A DNA stretch of 64,000 bases from the NCBI RefSeq assembly GCF_016595235.1, contig NZ_JAENHL010000007.1:1710765-1774764 (forward strand), given 5' to 3'. The translations under genes and the position numbers were made by a program. Of the stretch, positions 9,735 through 18,419 are shown piece after piece (position 1 is the stretch's first letter; every line of letters starts with the position of its first letter). The notes under the pieces were generated by a model. It saw only the letters and a program-made list of their open reading frames with translations, did no database searches and was not told the origin of the DNA. The stretch comes from Taklimakanibacter albus (GTDB taxonomy: Bacteria; Pseudomonadota; Alphaproteobacteria; Rhizobiales; Aestuariivirgaceae).

Positions 9735-9848
9735 GGAAAACCCCTGAAACGCTCTTGAGCCTGTTCTTGAAGTCGTTTGTTGCGCAGCAAAGATCCGCCC
9801 CGGTGCGGATGCTGATCTCGTATCAGACTGTTTCTCATGGAGTAAAGC

Positions 9849-10076
9849 TCAATCCTCTCCAGATTTGTCGATGATGCCGTAATCGGCCGATTTGCGGTTC
9901 GCGACGGCGATCGCGAAACCCTCGGCGGCAAGTCCTCTGCGGATGATCTCGCGCACCGCCGCCGCCCGGCTCGGCATGCGCCTGTTGAAGCGCCAATCAT
10001 CGAGCGCCGCCACTTCCGCGCTATCCAGCATGATCTGAAGGCGTATCGATCTATGCCTCGCATTCATCCCGTGCAC
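9849..10076 (-). CDS. Small ribbon-helix-helix-like protein
   Basis: A 75-residue basic protein: an N-terminal beta strand (SIRLQIMLDS), then two helices (AEVAALDDWRFNRRMP and SRAAAVREIIRRGLAAEG). This is the layout of ribbon-helix-helix DNA-binding proteins such as CopG/Arc types. No toxin gene is adjacent, so an antitoxin role is not supported. It could be a stand-alone transcription factor. Another in-frame Met lies four residues in. The 114 bases between it and the kinase gene contain nothing recognisable. Confidence 0.65.
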   Translation of the reverse strand: MHGMNARHRSIRLQIMLDSAEVAALDDWRFNRRMPSRAAAVREIIRRGLAAEGFAIAVANRKSADYGIIDKSGED

Positions 10077-10123
10077 CTCTTACTCATTTGCTGCCTAGTG
10101 CTCAAATAACGCACAGAATGCGA

Positions 10124-10147
10124 AGTGAGTTCCCTGACCAACTCACT
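10124..10147. promoter_or_regulatory. Inverted repeat in divergent intergenic region
   Basis: AGTGAGTT and AACTCACT form a perfect 8-bp inverted repeat with an 8-base spacer, midway between the divergent small genes at 10076 and 10219. It could be an operator (for example for the ribbon-helix-helix protein) or a transcribed hairpin; no test is possible from sequence. Confidence 0.4.
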
Positions 10148-10218
10148 GTCTATTTGCCTTTGTGGAATTGCATTCCGGTGCGAAGAGCGTAGCTTCACCG
10201 CCATGAAAGGTTGGTCCC

Positions 10219-10434
10219 ATGACAGTGAAGCTTTCACCCGGCATCAGGGACGCCATCCAAAGATTCTTGGACGACGTCGAAAATCATCATGGCATTGTGA
10301 ATGTCTACCAGGCGGCCCAGCGAATCCGGCGATCTCATCCTGACGAGCCATTCACGCTCGAGGACATCATGATGGCGGTGATGAACGGGAGTGGCCGCAT
10401 CCGGGCGATCGAATTCGACCCGCAGGCGGCTTAG
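10219..10434 (+). CDS. Small hypothetical protein
   Basis: A 71-residue mostly helical acidic protein (LSPGIRDAIQRFLDDVENH, VYQAAQRIRRSHPDEPFTLEDIMMAVMN) with no signal peptide or membrane segment. I do not recognise the family. A second ATG-containing frame at 10203 is out of frame. Its start has a plausible upstream AAAGG site (10205-10209). Placed between the ribbon-helix-helix gene (divergent) and a Gln/Pro-rich small gene (convergent). Confidence 0.6.
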   Translation: MTVKLSPGIRDAIQRFLDDVENHHGIVNVYQAAQRIRRSHPDEPFTLEDIMMAVMNGSGRIRAIEFDPQAA

Positions 10435-10495
10435 CCGCCGGCGTTTCCGCCAATGGAAATGGGCGAGCGCCCCGGTCGAGCACCCGCCCATTATA

Positions 10496-10518
10496 AAGTC
10501 CCCTTCGAGAAGGGACTT
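10496..10518. terminator. Hairpin between convergent small genes
   Basis: AAGT-C-CCCTT, loop CGAG, AAGGG-ACTT gives a 9-bp stem with one bulged C between the convergent genes ending at 10434 and 10530. No strong T tract follows on either strand, so it is only a likely bidirectional terminator. Confidence 0.4.
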
Positions 10519-10529
10519 GAATCTGCGCT

Positions 10530-10706
10530 TTATTTGGCCGGCGCCGCGCCGCCCTTGTTCTCGTCATTCACATTGGGATTCTGCTGCTGCTGCTGACCCG
10601 GATTGCGGGTGCCGCCACCCTGCTGATCCTGCCCGGGGCGCGGTGTCGGATTGCCCTGCTGCTGTTGTCCATCGCGCGGCTGCTTGTTGTCTTGGTCACG
10701 GTTCAT
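10530..10706 (-). CDS. Gln/Gly/Pro-rich small disordered protein
   Basis: A 58-residue hydrophilic protein starting MNRDQDNKQPRDGQQQQ and composed mostly of Gln, Asn, Gly, Pro and Asp, ending in NKGGAAPAK. It has no hydrophobic core, signal or cysteine and is predicted to be disordered. AGGAGA lies 7-8 bases before ATG at 10706, which fixes this start; the longer open frame to 10835 has no comparable site. Such short proteins are common in Hyphomicrobiales near stress genes; no function is known to me. Confidence 0.6.
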   Translation of the reverse strand: MNRDQDNKQPRDGQQQQGNPTPRPGQDQQGGGTRNPGQQQQQNPNVNDENKGGAAPAK

Positions 10707-10806
10707 GAAATTCTCCTGGTCGCATTGTGAGTCACTTGAGATAACACCTCCGCGTGTTAATGGTTCCATGTTGGCGAATTGACACCTGGGGGCGCGCAAC
10801 TGGCGC

Positions 10807-12021
10807 TCACGCGTGAAAGTTGAAGAGACCGGCATCAGGATCCGATTTGCCGCTGAGCTCGGTCGAGATCAGTTCCGCCGCGAGCCGGCTGTAGGTGATT
10901 CCGTTGCCGCCATAACCGAGGGCGGCATAGACATGTTTATGTCCAGGCAAGCGCCCGATCTTTGGAAGGCCCGTCGCGCTGGCGCCGAAATTGGCCGACC
11001 AGGCGAAATCAGGCGTCGTATCCACGCCCGGAAACAACCGCCCCAACTTCGCGGATAACTGGGAGACCTTCGCCACAAGCATGGCGTTGCGCCTCTCCTC
11101 ATCGCCGAAGTCCTCGTCTTCACCACCACAGATGATGCGCCCGTCAGGCGTCGTGCGCAGATAGAGATAGGGATCGGAAGCCTCCCAGATCAATGTCTCG
11201 CCAGGCCAGAGCCTTCGCTTCTGCGGTCGGGTCGCCATGACGAAAGTGGAGGCGATATGCAGGGACTTGTCCCGCACCACCTTCGGCAACTCATATCCCG
11301 ACGCATAAATCGCCATACGCGCTTTGATCGTGCCGCCGCTTTTGGTGACCGCCTTCACGCCCGACCTGCTCTCGGAAAGTGCCGTCACCTCATCGCGGGC
11401 AATCACTTTTGCCCCTCTGGCGATCGCCGCTTGCAGATAACCGGCCGTGAGCGTTCGCGGATTGAGAGTGAGATTGCCGAACGAGAGAAGGGCCGCTGGA
11501 CGCGAGATGCCATAGGCCTTCCGCAGATGAGCACGATCGAGAAAGACGGACTCGAATCCAGCGCTTCGGCGCGCTTCGCCTTCGCGGGCGAGACTGCGTT
11601 CACCCAGCATGTCGCCAGCCAGATAGAGCGAGTCACGCTGCACCATGTCGCATTTGATGCCCAGATACTCCGTGCGGTGACGCAGATTCTCGAGCGCCAG
11701 CTTCGAGCGCCGCCAGGCGCGGATGGCTTTTTCCTCGCCGATCTTGGTGCGCAGCTTGATGATCGGCATGTCGATTTCGTAGAGGACGAGAGCGGTGGAT
11801 GCCGGTGTCGAGCCCAGGATAGGACCGCGCCGGTCGATGAAGACGACGGAATAGCCTTGCGCCGCAAGAAGCTCGCCGATCAACGCGCCGCTTATGCCGG
11901 CCCCGATGATGAGCACATCCGCTGTCTTCCCGCCTGCGGCTGAAACGGTCTTTATTCGCGGCGCCGGATAAGCGAGCCACAGACTCCGGCCGTTGCGCAG
12001 CTGCCTCTTTCGGGTTGTCAA
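10807..12021 (-). CDS. FAD-dependent oxidoreductase, DAO (glycine/D-amino-acid oxidase) family
   Basis: Flavoprotein of 404 residues with the Rossmann dinucleotide motif DVLIIGAGISGALIGE about 34 residues in, a second GG-type region, and a C-terminal FAD motif HVYAALGYGGNGITYS. This is the arrangement of the DadA/GlyOx (PF01266) superfamily. It probably oxidises an amine or amino acid; substrate not readable. The open frame begins with TTG at 12021, 6 bases after AGGGGA, which is the best-supported start; it lacks a signal peptide. The small membrane-protein gene lies just upstream on the same strand, so the two may be co-transcribed. Confidence 0.82.
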   Translation of the reverse strand: MTTRKRQLRNGRSLWLAYPAPRIKTVSAAGGKTADVLIIGAGISGALIGELLAAQGYSVVFIDRRGPILGSTPASTALVLYEIDMPIIKLRTKIGEEKAIRAWRRSKLALENLRHRTEYLGIKCDMVQRDSLYLAGDMLGERSLAREGEARRSAGFESVFLDRAHLRKAYGISRPAALLSFGNLTLNPRTLTAGYLQAAIARGAKVIARDEVTALSESRSGVKAVTKSGGTIKARMAIYASGYELPKVVRDKSLHIASTFVMATRPQKRRLWPGETLIWEASDPYLYLRTTPDGRIICGGEDEDFGDEERRNAMLVAKVSQLSAKLGRLFPGVDTTPDFAWSANFGASATGLPKIGRLPGHKHVYAALGYGGNGITYSRLAAELISTELSGKSDPDAGLFNFHA

Positions 12022-12044
12022 GGCGTTCCCCTAGCGGTGTGAAG

Positions 12045-12185
12045 TCAGGTTGAGAGATACAGCCACGCGAGGAGAAGGCCGAGGAGAGCTCCAGCGATGC
12101 CGAGACCAAGCACATAACGCATCGGTCCGACCTTGACCGCCTGGCGCGCTTCGGTTGCGGATTTTTCGAGGGGTTGTTGATCCAT
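12045..12185 (-). CDS. Single-helix small membrane protein
   Basis: A 46-residue protein MDQQPLEKSATEARQAV... ending in one strong membrane helix (VLGLGIAGALLGLLLAWLYLS). The N-terminal EARQ segment is seen in many unnamed small proteins of Hyphomicrobiales. ATG at 12185 is preferred over an upstream in-frame ATG at 12230 because the longer N-terminus is atypical. It sits 23 bases upstream of the FAD oxidoreductase gene on the same strand. Confidence 0.6.
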   Translation of the reverse strand: MDQQPLEKSATEARQAVKVGPMRYVLGLGIAGALLGLLLAWLYLST

Positions 12186-12253
12186 AGGGTCACAACGACT
12201 GGGATTCGCCCATGGTTCCATAGGGCCCACAGCCTGACGCTTTTTCCTCCATC

Positions 12254-12272
12254 TCGCATGGGCGGCATGCGA
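12254..12272. promoter_or_regulatory. 19-bp dyad upstream of the MFS gene
   Basis: TCGCATG-GGCGG-CATGCGA is a perfect 7-bp inverted repeat with a 5-base centre in the divergent region between 12185 and 12337. Its form and place fit an operator, but no regulator gene is adjacent. Confidence 0.4.
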
Positions 12273-12336
12273 AACTGTTCATTGGAGAACGGGAGGCGCA
12301 ATCGCAGTATCCCGTCTCAAGGGACCAGGGGCACTG

Positions 12337-13539
12337 ATGGCCGTACTATCGGAAGGACAATCACCAGCCACGGATTGGCGCGCTGTCGCGATCGTTGTCG
12401 CGGCGGGTGTTGTCGCCGCCTTGCAGGTCGGCAAGGGAATCATCGCGCTGCCGGCTTTGCGTGTCGACTTCACGCTCGGCCTCGAAGCGGCGGGCTGGGT
12501 GATTTCTGTCTTCGCCTTTCTCGGCGTCTTTCTCGGCATCCCCGCCGGCATGGCGGTCAATCGCTTCGGCGACCGTTTCACCTGTCTCCTCGGTCTCGCC
12601 GTGCTGGGCCTCGGCAGCCTCATGAGCGCGCTGGCGGCAAGCTTCGCCCTTCTCCTTGTCGGTCGCACCATCGAAGGCATCGGTTTTCTGCTGACCACGG
12701 TCGCCGCGCCGGCGCTCCTGCGGCGCATCGTGGCGGCGGCGGATCGCGATTTCGTCTTCGGCCTGTGGAGCACCTATATGCCGGCCGGCATGGCTTTGGC
12801 GCTCATCTGCGGCGCTGCCCTCTCCGGCTGGCGCGGCTTCTGGCTCGCCAATGTCGGGCTGATCCTTCTCACTTTGCTCCTGGCCTTCCTCATTCCCCGC
12901 GAGACCAGCAGAACCGGCCAGCCGCTGGCGGCGCTCGCACGCGACGCCTGGACCACCCTCACCAGCGCCGGTCCGGTCCTCATCGCTCTGGTCTTCACGC
13001 TCTACAGCCTGCTCTATTTCGCCCTGGCGAGCTTCCTGCCTATCCTGCTCGGCGCGCGCATGCTGGTGTCGCCGGGTCTGGCCGGACTTCTGAGCGCGCT
13101 CGTCATCGCGGTGAACATTCTCGGCAATCTCGCGGCGGGGGCGCTGCTCGGGCGCAATCTCGTGGCGCGCTGGCTGCTCTTCGCCATCGCCCTTGTCGTG
13201 ATGGGCAGTGCGGGCATCGCCATCTTTCTGGCGCCTCTGCCGCCTTTCCTCATCTTCCTGCTCTGCCTGGTGTTCTCCGGCGTCGGCGGCCTCCTGCCGG
13301 CGACCGCGATGACGACGGCCCCGCTTCTGGCGGCTGAGCCGCGCCTCACTCCCATGTCGCTCGGCCTCATCGTTCAAGGCAGCAATCTCGGCCAGGTCGT
13401 CGGTCCGGTGACGGTCGGCGCTGCCGTCGATGCCGCCGGCTGGCCCGCCGCCGCCTGGCCGGTGGCGATCGCCGCCCTCCTCGCTTTGCTGCTGACGGCG
13501 CTCTTACGTCGCTTTCCCGCCATGCACGTACTTCGCTAG
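12337..13539 (+). CDS. Major facilitator superfamily transporter
   Basis: Inner-membrane carrier of 400 residues with twelve predicted helices in two halves. The loop between helices 2 and 3 has the MFS motif A form GMAVNRFGDRF, and the C-terminal half ends in LTALLRRFPAMHVLR. The overall pattern is like the CynX/NimT group of small-molecule transporters, but substrate cannot be inferred. AGGGGC before ATG at 12337 supports the start. No operon partner: downstream is the convergent ridA-like gene 20 bases away. Confidence 0.87.
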   Translation: MAVLSEGQSPATDWRAVAIVVAAGVVAALQVGKGIIALPALRVDFTLGLEAAGWVISVFAFLGVFLGIPAGMAVNRFGDRFTCLLGLAVLGLGSLMSALAASFALLLVGRTIEGIGFLLTTVAAPALLRRIVAAADRDFVFGLWSTYMPAGMALALICGAALSGWRGFWLANVGLILLTLLLAFLIPRETSRTGQPLAALARDAWTTLTSAGPVLIALVFTLYSLLYFALASFLPILLGARMLVSPGLAGLLSALVIAVNILGNLAAGALLGRNLVARWLLFAIALVVMGSAGIAIFLAPLPPFLIFLLCLVFSGVGGLLPATAMTTAPLLAAEPRLTPMSLGLIVQGSNLGQVVGPVTVGAAVDAAGWPAAAWPVAIAALLALLLTALLRRFPAMHVLR

Positions 13540-13559
13540 CGCATGTTTGGCGGGTCGAT

Positions 13560-14048
13560 TTAATCGACGACCGCGACGGCCTCCACTTCGAACAACATGC
13601 CGTCTACCGCGAGCTTGGGCACGGGGACCAGGGTCTGCGCCGGCAACGCATCGCCGAACATCTTCTTGACGTTCCTGGTCAGCACCTCGAGCTTGGACAT
13701 GTCGTGATCGACCACGAAGACCGTGAGCTTGGCGACACGGTCCGGCTTGGCGCCGAGCCCGTCGAGGGCGGCGCCCAAATTCGCATAGGCCTGCTCGACC
13801 TGGACGGCGAAATCGGGCGACAGGGCTCCCGTGCTGTCCTGGCTGCCCTGCCCGGAGATATAGGCCACCCGGGCGCCGCGGGGTGTGATCACCGCCGTGC
13901 TGTAGCCATTCGGTGACGGGTCGTAGAGGGTCTTCGGGTTGACGATGGTGAGCTTGAGATCGTTCTCATTGGCCAGGGCCGCTGTGGGATTTCCCAGATT
14001 CATGATGATGAGCCCTCCGATGAGCAGATGTTTGAGTGCGTGAGACAT
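13560..14048 (-). CDS. RidA/YjgF family protein with signal peptide
   Basis: A 162-residue protein. An N-terminal export signal (LKHLLIGGLIIMNLG, cleavage near ALAN) precedes a RidA-type domain: YISGQGSQDSTG, QVEQAYANLGAALDGLGA and PAQTLVPVPKLAVDGMLFEVEAVAVV. Cytoplasmic RidA deaminates reactive enamines; secreted members are less understood. The usual catalytic arginine near the C-terminus (RxxVEV form) is not obvious here, where the position reads DGMLFEVEAV, so the deaminase activity is doubtful. ATG at 14048 is chosen because the longer frame (to 14225) runs through the TetR operators. Divergent from tetR and probably its target. Confidence 0.82.
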   Translation of the reverse strand: MSHALKHLLIGGLIIMNLGNPTAALANENDLKLTIVNPKTLYDPSPNGYSTAVITPRGARVAYISGQGSQDSTGALSPDFAVQVEQAYANLGAALDGLGAKPDRVAKLTVFVVDHDMSKLEVLTRNVKKMFGDALPAQTLVPVPKLAVDGMLFEVEAVAVVD

Positions 14049-14066
14049 GGTCACATCCGATATTTG

Positions 14067-14105
14067 TCGTACAATGTACGAGTTATCGTATAGTACTTTG
14101 TACGA
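14067..14105. promoter_or_regulatory. Two tandem operators between ridA-like and tetR genes
   Basis: TCGTACAATGTACGA (14067-14081) is a perfect 7-1-7 palindrome, and TAGTACTTTGTACGA (14091-14105) is an imperfect copy, with centres 24 bases apart. Both lie in the 128-base divergent gap between the secreted RidA gene and the TetR gene. This is the usual place for TetR autoregulation and control of the partner gene. Confidence 0.8.
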
Positions 14106-14176
14106 GTCAATCCTTCGAGATCGACATTCGATGCATTGCCGGCCAAAATCGATGTCCTGAACAGCGAGGAAGACGG

Positions 14177-14860
14177 ATGGCAGCCAAAAATAGCGGCGCC
14201 CGGAGCAAACGGACACGACGGACAAGCGAGCGGCCCCCGCCGGTGCAGGAACCGCCTCTCTCGCGCGAACGTATCGTTACGACCGCGGTGGAATTGCTGG
14301 ATGCTCAGGGAATCGAGGGACTGACGATGCGTCGGCTGGCCGATCGTCTCGGTGCGGGCGTGATGAGCCTGTATTGGCATGTCGACAAGAAAGAGGATGT
14401 CTTTGATCTGGCGCTCGACGCGGTGCTCGACTATCGCGCGTCACCACCGGGCAATGAGCCGCAGGACTGGCGCGGGGAGGCTATTCATATGCTCGAGGAC
14501 TGGCGCGCCAGCATGCTGCGCCACCCCTGGTCGGCATCTTTATTGCCGCGCCGGGTGCTCGGCCCCAACATCCTCAGTCGCCTGGAACGGCTGAGCCAGA
14601 TCTTGTCCAGGGCCGGTGTGGCGGACACCAATCTGAACGCTGCGATATGGTCGCTGTGGAACTATGTGATGGGCGCCACCATCACCCGGGCGAGCTTCGA
14701 CGTCTCGGACGACGACAGGGCCGCCGCGCAGCAGCGCCTGACCCGTCTCAGCGAGCGTTACCCGACGATCGAACGCTCCCGTTTGCTGTTGGATGACGAT
14801 TGGAATGGCGCCTTCCGCAAAGGTCTCGGCTTCCTGCTCGACGGCCTTTCTCCGAAATGA
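14177..14860 (+). CDS. TetR family transcriptional regulator
   Basis: A 227-residue repressor. After a basic N-terminal tail, residues about 35-85 form the TetR helix-turn-helix: RERIVTTAVELLDAQGIEGLTMRRLADRLGAGVMSLYWHVDKKEDV. The C-terminal part resembles the TetR_C_1 ligand-binding domain of the tetracycline repressor group (LRHPWSASLLPRRVLGPNILSRLE). ATG at 14177 is selected over the longer frame because it follows the operators. Likely regulates itself and the divergent ridA-like gene; ligand unknown. Confidence 0.88.
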   Translation: MAAKNSGARSKRTRRTSERPPPVQEPPLSRERIVTTAVELLDAQGIEGLTMRRLADRLGAGVMSLYWHVDKKEDVFDLALDAVLDYRASPPGNEPQDWRGEAIHMLEDWRASMLRHPWSASLLPRRVLGPNILSRLERLSQILSRAGVADTNLNAAIWSLWNYVMGATITRASFDVSDDDRAAAQQRLTRLSERYPTIERSRLLLDDDWNGAFRKGLGFLLDGLSPK

Positions 14861-14878
14861 GGTGGAATCGTCTCACCT

Positions 14879-15487
14879 TCACAAGACCTGATAGCCGTAT
14901 TCTTCCGCCTGCTCGGTCAGCCACTCCCAGAAATTCTCCGAGAAGCCGCGGAACACCGACAGCTCGAACGCATCCTCACCGGTCTGGATCAGATGAACGC
15001 CGACATGCGCCATCTGGGTCATGGCCGACTTGCCGGGCCCGAAAGCGGAAGCGTGCAGGTCGATCGGCGTGCCTTTGGAAAGAAGCGCGCGCGCCTTTGG
15101 TCCCACGACACGGATGATGACGCGGCCATGGCTCTGGTCCGAGCAGGACGCCAGACCTTCGAAGCGGGTCTTGAGTTCGCGATAGAGCTCAGCCTCGGCC
15201 TTGCCTTCGGCAATGGCGAAATACTGGTCCGCCCCGCACCAATGGAAGGCGAGCCCGTTCTTGCCCGCGCTTTCACCGACGCCGGGAAGCGGGAATCTGT
15301 AGGCGGTCTCGACCGCCTTGCTGAGCGCTTCCGACTTGTCCTTGCGGGCGATGACGGTGACGATCGACGCCGGATGGCGCACCGAGAAGGTGACGCCGGG
15401 GGCGCCCTTGTCGGCGCCGAAGCGGCCTTGGACCGCGATATCGGCCAAAGCCGAGACGCGCTTGATGGCAATGGCGGTGTCAGGCAT
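14879..15487 (-). CDS. soxG: Sarcosine oxidase gamma subunit (or N-methylglutamate dehydrogenase subunit homologue)
   Basis: A 202-residue small subunit of the heterotetrameric flavoenzyme that demethylates sarcosine (N-methylglycine) to glycine, with formaldehyde passed to tetrahydrofolate. It has the SoxG pattern: AIQGRFG-like segment IAVQGRFGADKGAPG, WCGADQYFAIAEG, SCSDQSHGRVIIRVVGPKARALLSKG and the C-terminal SFFEWLT-like NFWEWLTEQAEEYG. ATG at 15487 overlaps the end of soxA by 8 bases, so it is the last gene of soxB-D-A-G. The mgdABCD enzymes of methylotrophs are homologous, so the substrate is not settled. Confidence 0.85.
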   Translation of the reverse strand: MPDTAIAIKRVSALADIAVQGRFGADKGAPGVTFSVRHPASIVTVIARKDKSEALSKAVETAYRFPLPGVGESAGKNGLAFHWCGADQYFAIAEGKAEAELYRELKTRFEGLASCSDQSHGRVIIRVVGPKARALLSKGTPIDLHASAFGPGKSAMTQMAHVGVHLIQTGEDAFELSVFRGFSENFWEWLTEQAEEYGYQVL

Positions 15488-18419
15488 GGAGCTTCTTGTT
15501 CTCCTTGTCGTAATGCATGGGATCGCAGATCTCGGCATACATGTGGATGTTGCGTATCCCGTCGAAGACTTTGACGATCTCGCCATGGCGCTGGCGGCCA
15601 TTGGCGCACAGAGCGAGGCCCAGCCAATAGCCGAGCGTCGGCGAATAGGCGACGGCCGTGATATAACCTTGGCTGCCGGCCAGCGACGGCTTGTCGTCCT
15701 TCTTCAGGAGATGTGAGCCGGCACGGATGCGGTCGGCCTTGTCGACCGGCCGGATGCCGACGACCACTTGCCGGTCCTTCGCGGTCAGGCCTTCGCGCCC
15801 CGCCATCATGCGGCCGATATAGTCCTTCTTGGTCGACATCATGCGGCCGAGGCCGAGATCGTCGGCCGTCGTCGTGCCGTTGAGCTCGCCACCCGCCACA
15901 TGGCCCTTTTCGACGCGCATGACCGACAGAGCTTCGACACCATAGGGCGTGATGCCGAACTCCTCGCCCGCCTGCATCAGCGCACGGGCGACGAGATTGC
16001 CATAGTCCGCCGGCACCGACAGCTCATAGGCATGCTCGCCCGAGAACGAGATGCGGAAGAGGCGCGCGGTGATGCCGCCGAGAATGCTGATCTCCTTCGC
16101 CGCGAGATAGGGGAAGGTGATGTCGTCGAGGACCACGTCATCGACGATCTTCTGCAATGTCGGCCGCGCTTTAGGCCCGGCCACCGCCATCTGCGCCCAT
16201 TGCTCGGAGACCGACACATATTGCACGTCGAGCTCGGGCCACAGCGCCTGATGGCAGAATTCCATATGCGTCATGATCTTGGCGGCATTCGCCGTGGTCG
16301 TGGTCATGAAGAAATGATCGGCTGCGAGCCGCGAGGTCGTACCGTCATCCATGACGATGCCGTCCTCGCGCAACATGAGGCCGTAGCGTGCCTTGCCGAC
16401 ATCGAGCTGGGCGAAGCCGTTGCAATAGAGCCGGTTGAGGAACTCGGCCGCATCGGGCCCCTGCACATCGATCTTGCCGAGCGTCGAGACATCGCAGATG
16501 CCGACCTTCTGGCGCGCCGCGTTCACTTCGCGGATGACCGGATCGAGCCAGCCGGATTCAGTGGGCAGCGGGAACCAGCTCGAGCGCAGCCACAGGCCGG
16601 TTTCGACGAAGACGGCGCCAAGCTCCTCGGCCCAGTCATGCAGCGGCGTCTTGCGCGTCGGCATGAAGTGATGGCCCGTGAACGGGCCGGCGAAAGCGGC
16701 GAAAGCCACCGGCGTATAGAAGGGGCGGAAGGTGGTGGTGCCGATCTCGGCGATGCTCTTGCCCGCCGCTTCAGCGAGAATGGCGATGGCGTTCACATTG
16801 CCGAGCTTGCCCTGATCCGTCGCCATGCCGGCGGTCGTGTAGCGCTTGGCGAGCTCGATAGAGCTGTAGCCTTCGCGCGCCGCGAGCGGCAGATCCTTCG
16901 GCGTGACATCGTTCTGATAGTCGACGAAGGCCTTGCCATGGCTTTCCTTCACCCACCAGAGCGGCGCGATCTTATAGGCCTCGTCGCGGCATTTGGGGAC
17001 ATCCACCTTGGCCGTGAAGCCGAGATCGCCGACCGCCTTGGCCGCCTTTTCAGCGCCTTCGTTTAAAGCTTCGGAGAGCAGCATGGCGCCATTGGCCGCG
17101 CCGGCGGCGACCAGTTGCGCATCGCCATTGGACGGCAGGAAGGCCTGGAGCTTGTCGTTCCAGACCGGCTTGGCGCCCTTATGGCAGAGCAGATTGACGA
17201 CCGGGCTCCAGCCGCCCGACATCGCCACCGTGTCACAGGCGATACGGGTATGATCGGAAAGCTCGACACCCGAGACGATCTTGCCGGCCGTGGCATCGCT
17301 GACAGAGCGTCCCTTCAGCACCGGAATGCCAGAAGCTTCGGCGGCAGCGTCTTTGCGTGAATCGATGATCACCTCGACATGCACGCCCTTGGCCTTGAGA
17401 TCGCGCGCGGTACGGTAACCGGAATCATTGTTGGTGAAGACGACGACCGATTTGCCGGAAGCCGTCGCATAACGATTGGCGAAGGTCCGCATGGCGGAGG
17501 CGAGCATCACGCCCGGCACATCATTGCCGCCGAACACGATCGGCCGCTCTTCGGCGCCCGCCGCCAGCACCGCGCGTTTGGCCATGATCTTCCAGTAGCG
17601 CTGGCGCGGCTCGAAGGGCGACGGCGCCAGCACATGATCGTTCACCCGCTCGAGCGCCCCGAAGACATTGCCGTCATAGGCGCCGAAGACGGTGGTGCGC
17701 GGCATCAGCGTGACATTGGCGAGGCTGGCCAGCTCGGCAATGGCCGCTTGCGCCCAGTCGAAGCCGGCGACGCCGCCGATTTCTTCATTTTCATTGAGGA
17801 GCGAGCCGCCAAGGCGCGAGCCTTCATCGATGAGGAGCACCCGCGCGCCGGAACGACCGGCGGTGAGCGCCGCCGAGAGGCCGGCAGGCCCCGAGCCGAT
17901 CACCAGGAGGTCGCAATGGCCGTAGGACTTCTCATATTTATCGGGATCGGCTTCATGCGTGGCGGAGCCGAGGCCCGCGGCGCGCCGGATGAGCGGCTCG
18001 TAGATCTTCTCCCAGAAGCTCTTCGGCCACATGAAGGTCTTGTAGTAGAAGCCCGCGACGAAAACGGACGCGGCGAGGGAATTGATGGCGCCGATGTCGA
18101 AATTGAGCGACGGCCAGCGGTTCTGGCTGCGGGCCTTGAGCCCGTCATAGAGCTCGATCACCGTGGCGCGGGTATTGGCTTCCTTGCGTCCGCCGTCGCG
18201 CAATTCGACCAGCGCATTGGGCTCGGCCGCACCCGCCGCGATCACACCGCGCGGGCGGTGATATTTGAACGAGCGCCCCATGAGATGGACGCCATTGGCG
18301 ATGAGGGCGGAAGCCAGCGTATCGCCCGGATGGCCGCTGAAGCTCTTGCCGTCGAAGGTGAAGTCGAGCGTGGTGGAGCGGTCGATGAGACCGCCCTTGG
18401 CGAGACGAAAGCCGGCCAT
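15480..18419 (-). CDS. soxA: Sarcosine oxidase alpha subunit (or N-methylglutamate dehydrogenase homologue)
   Basis: A 979-residue subunit. Residues about 15-105 are a ferredoxin-like fold (FTFDGKSFSGHPGDTLASAL ending in the RGVIAAGAAEPNALV region), about 165-460 bind NAD and contain LLVIGSGPAGLSAALTAG, and about 600-970 are the GcvT-like folate domain (FVETGLWLRSSWF, DVSTLGKIDVQGPDAAEFLNR, YELSVPADYG). This matches SoxA in order and length. The folate domain handles the methyl-derived C1 unit. It begins 1 base into the soxD stop codon (TGATG). Possibly MgdC-like instead of SoxA, given the glx/gmaS-like operon about 6 kb away. Confidence 0.92.
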   Translation of the reverse strand: MAGFRLAKGGLIDRSTTLDFTFDGKSFSGHPGDTLASALIANGVHLMGRSFKYHRPRGVIAAGAAEPNALVELRDGGRKEANTRATVIELYDGLKARSQNRWPSLNFDIGAINSLAASVFVAGFYYKTFMWPKSFWEKIYEPLIRRAAGLGSATHEADPDKYEKSYGHCDLLVIGSGPAGLSAALTAGRSGARVLLIDEGSRLGGSLLNENEEIGGVAGFDWAQAAIAELASLANVTLMPRTTVFGAYDGNVFGALERVNDHVLAPSPFEPRQRYWKIMAKRAVLAAGAEERPIVFGGNDVPGVMLASAMRTFANRYATASGKSVVVFTNNDSGYRTARDLKAKGVHVEVIIDSRKDAAAEASGIPVLKGRSVSDATAGKIVSGVELSDHTRIACDTVAMSGGWSPVVNLLCHKGAKPVWNDKLQAFLPSNGDAQLVAAGAANGAMLLSEALNEGAEKAAKAVGDLGFTAKVDVPKCRDEAYKIAPLWWVKESHGKAFVDYQNDVTPKDLPLAAREGYSSIELAKRYTTAGMATDQGKLGNVNAIAILAEAAGKSIAEIGTTTFRPFYTPVAFAAFAGPFTGHHFMPTRKTPLHDWAEELGAVFVETGLWLRSSWFPLPTESGWLDPVIREVNAARQKVGICDVSTLGKIDVQGPDAAEFLNRLYCNGFAQLDVGKARYGLMLREDGIVMDDGTTSRLAADHFFMTTTTANAAKIMTHMEFCHQALWPELDVQYVSVSEQWAQMAVAGPKARPTLQKIVDDVVLDDITFPYLAAKEISILGGITARLFRISFSGEHAYELSVPADYGNLVARALMQAGEEFGITPYGVEALSVMRVEKGHVAGGELNGTTTADDLGLGRMMSTKKDYIGRMMAGREGLTAKDRQVVVGIRPVDKADRIRAGSHLLKKDDKPSLAGSQGYITAVAYSPTLGYWLGLALCANGRQRHGEIVKVFDGIRNIHMYAEICDPMHYDKENKKLHA

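Noticed and set aside
10076-10434. A toxin-antitoxin pair from the small genes at 9849 and 10219
   Set aside because: They are divergent and the plus-strand product has no toxin-like motif, so only a DNA-binding role for the first is kept.
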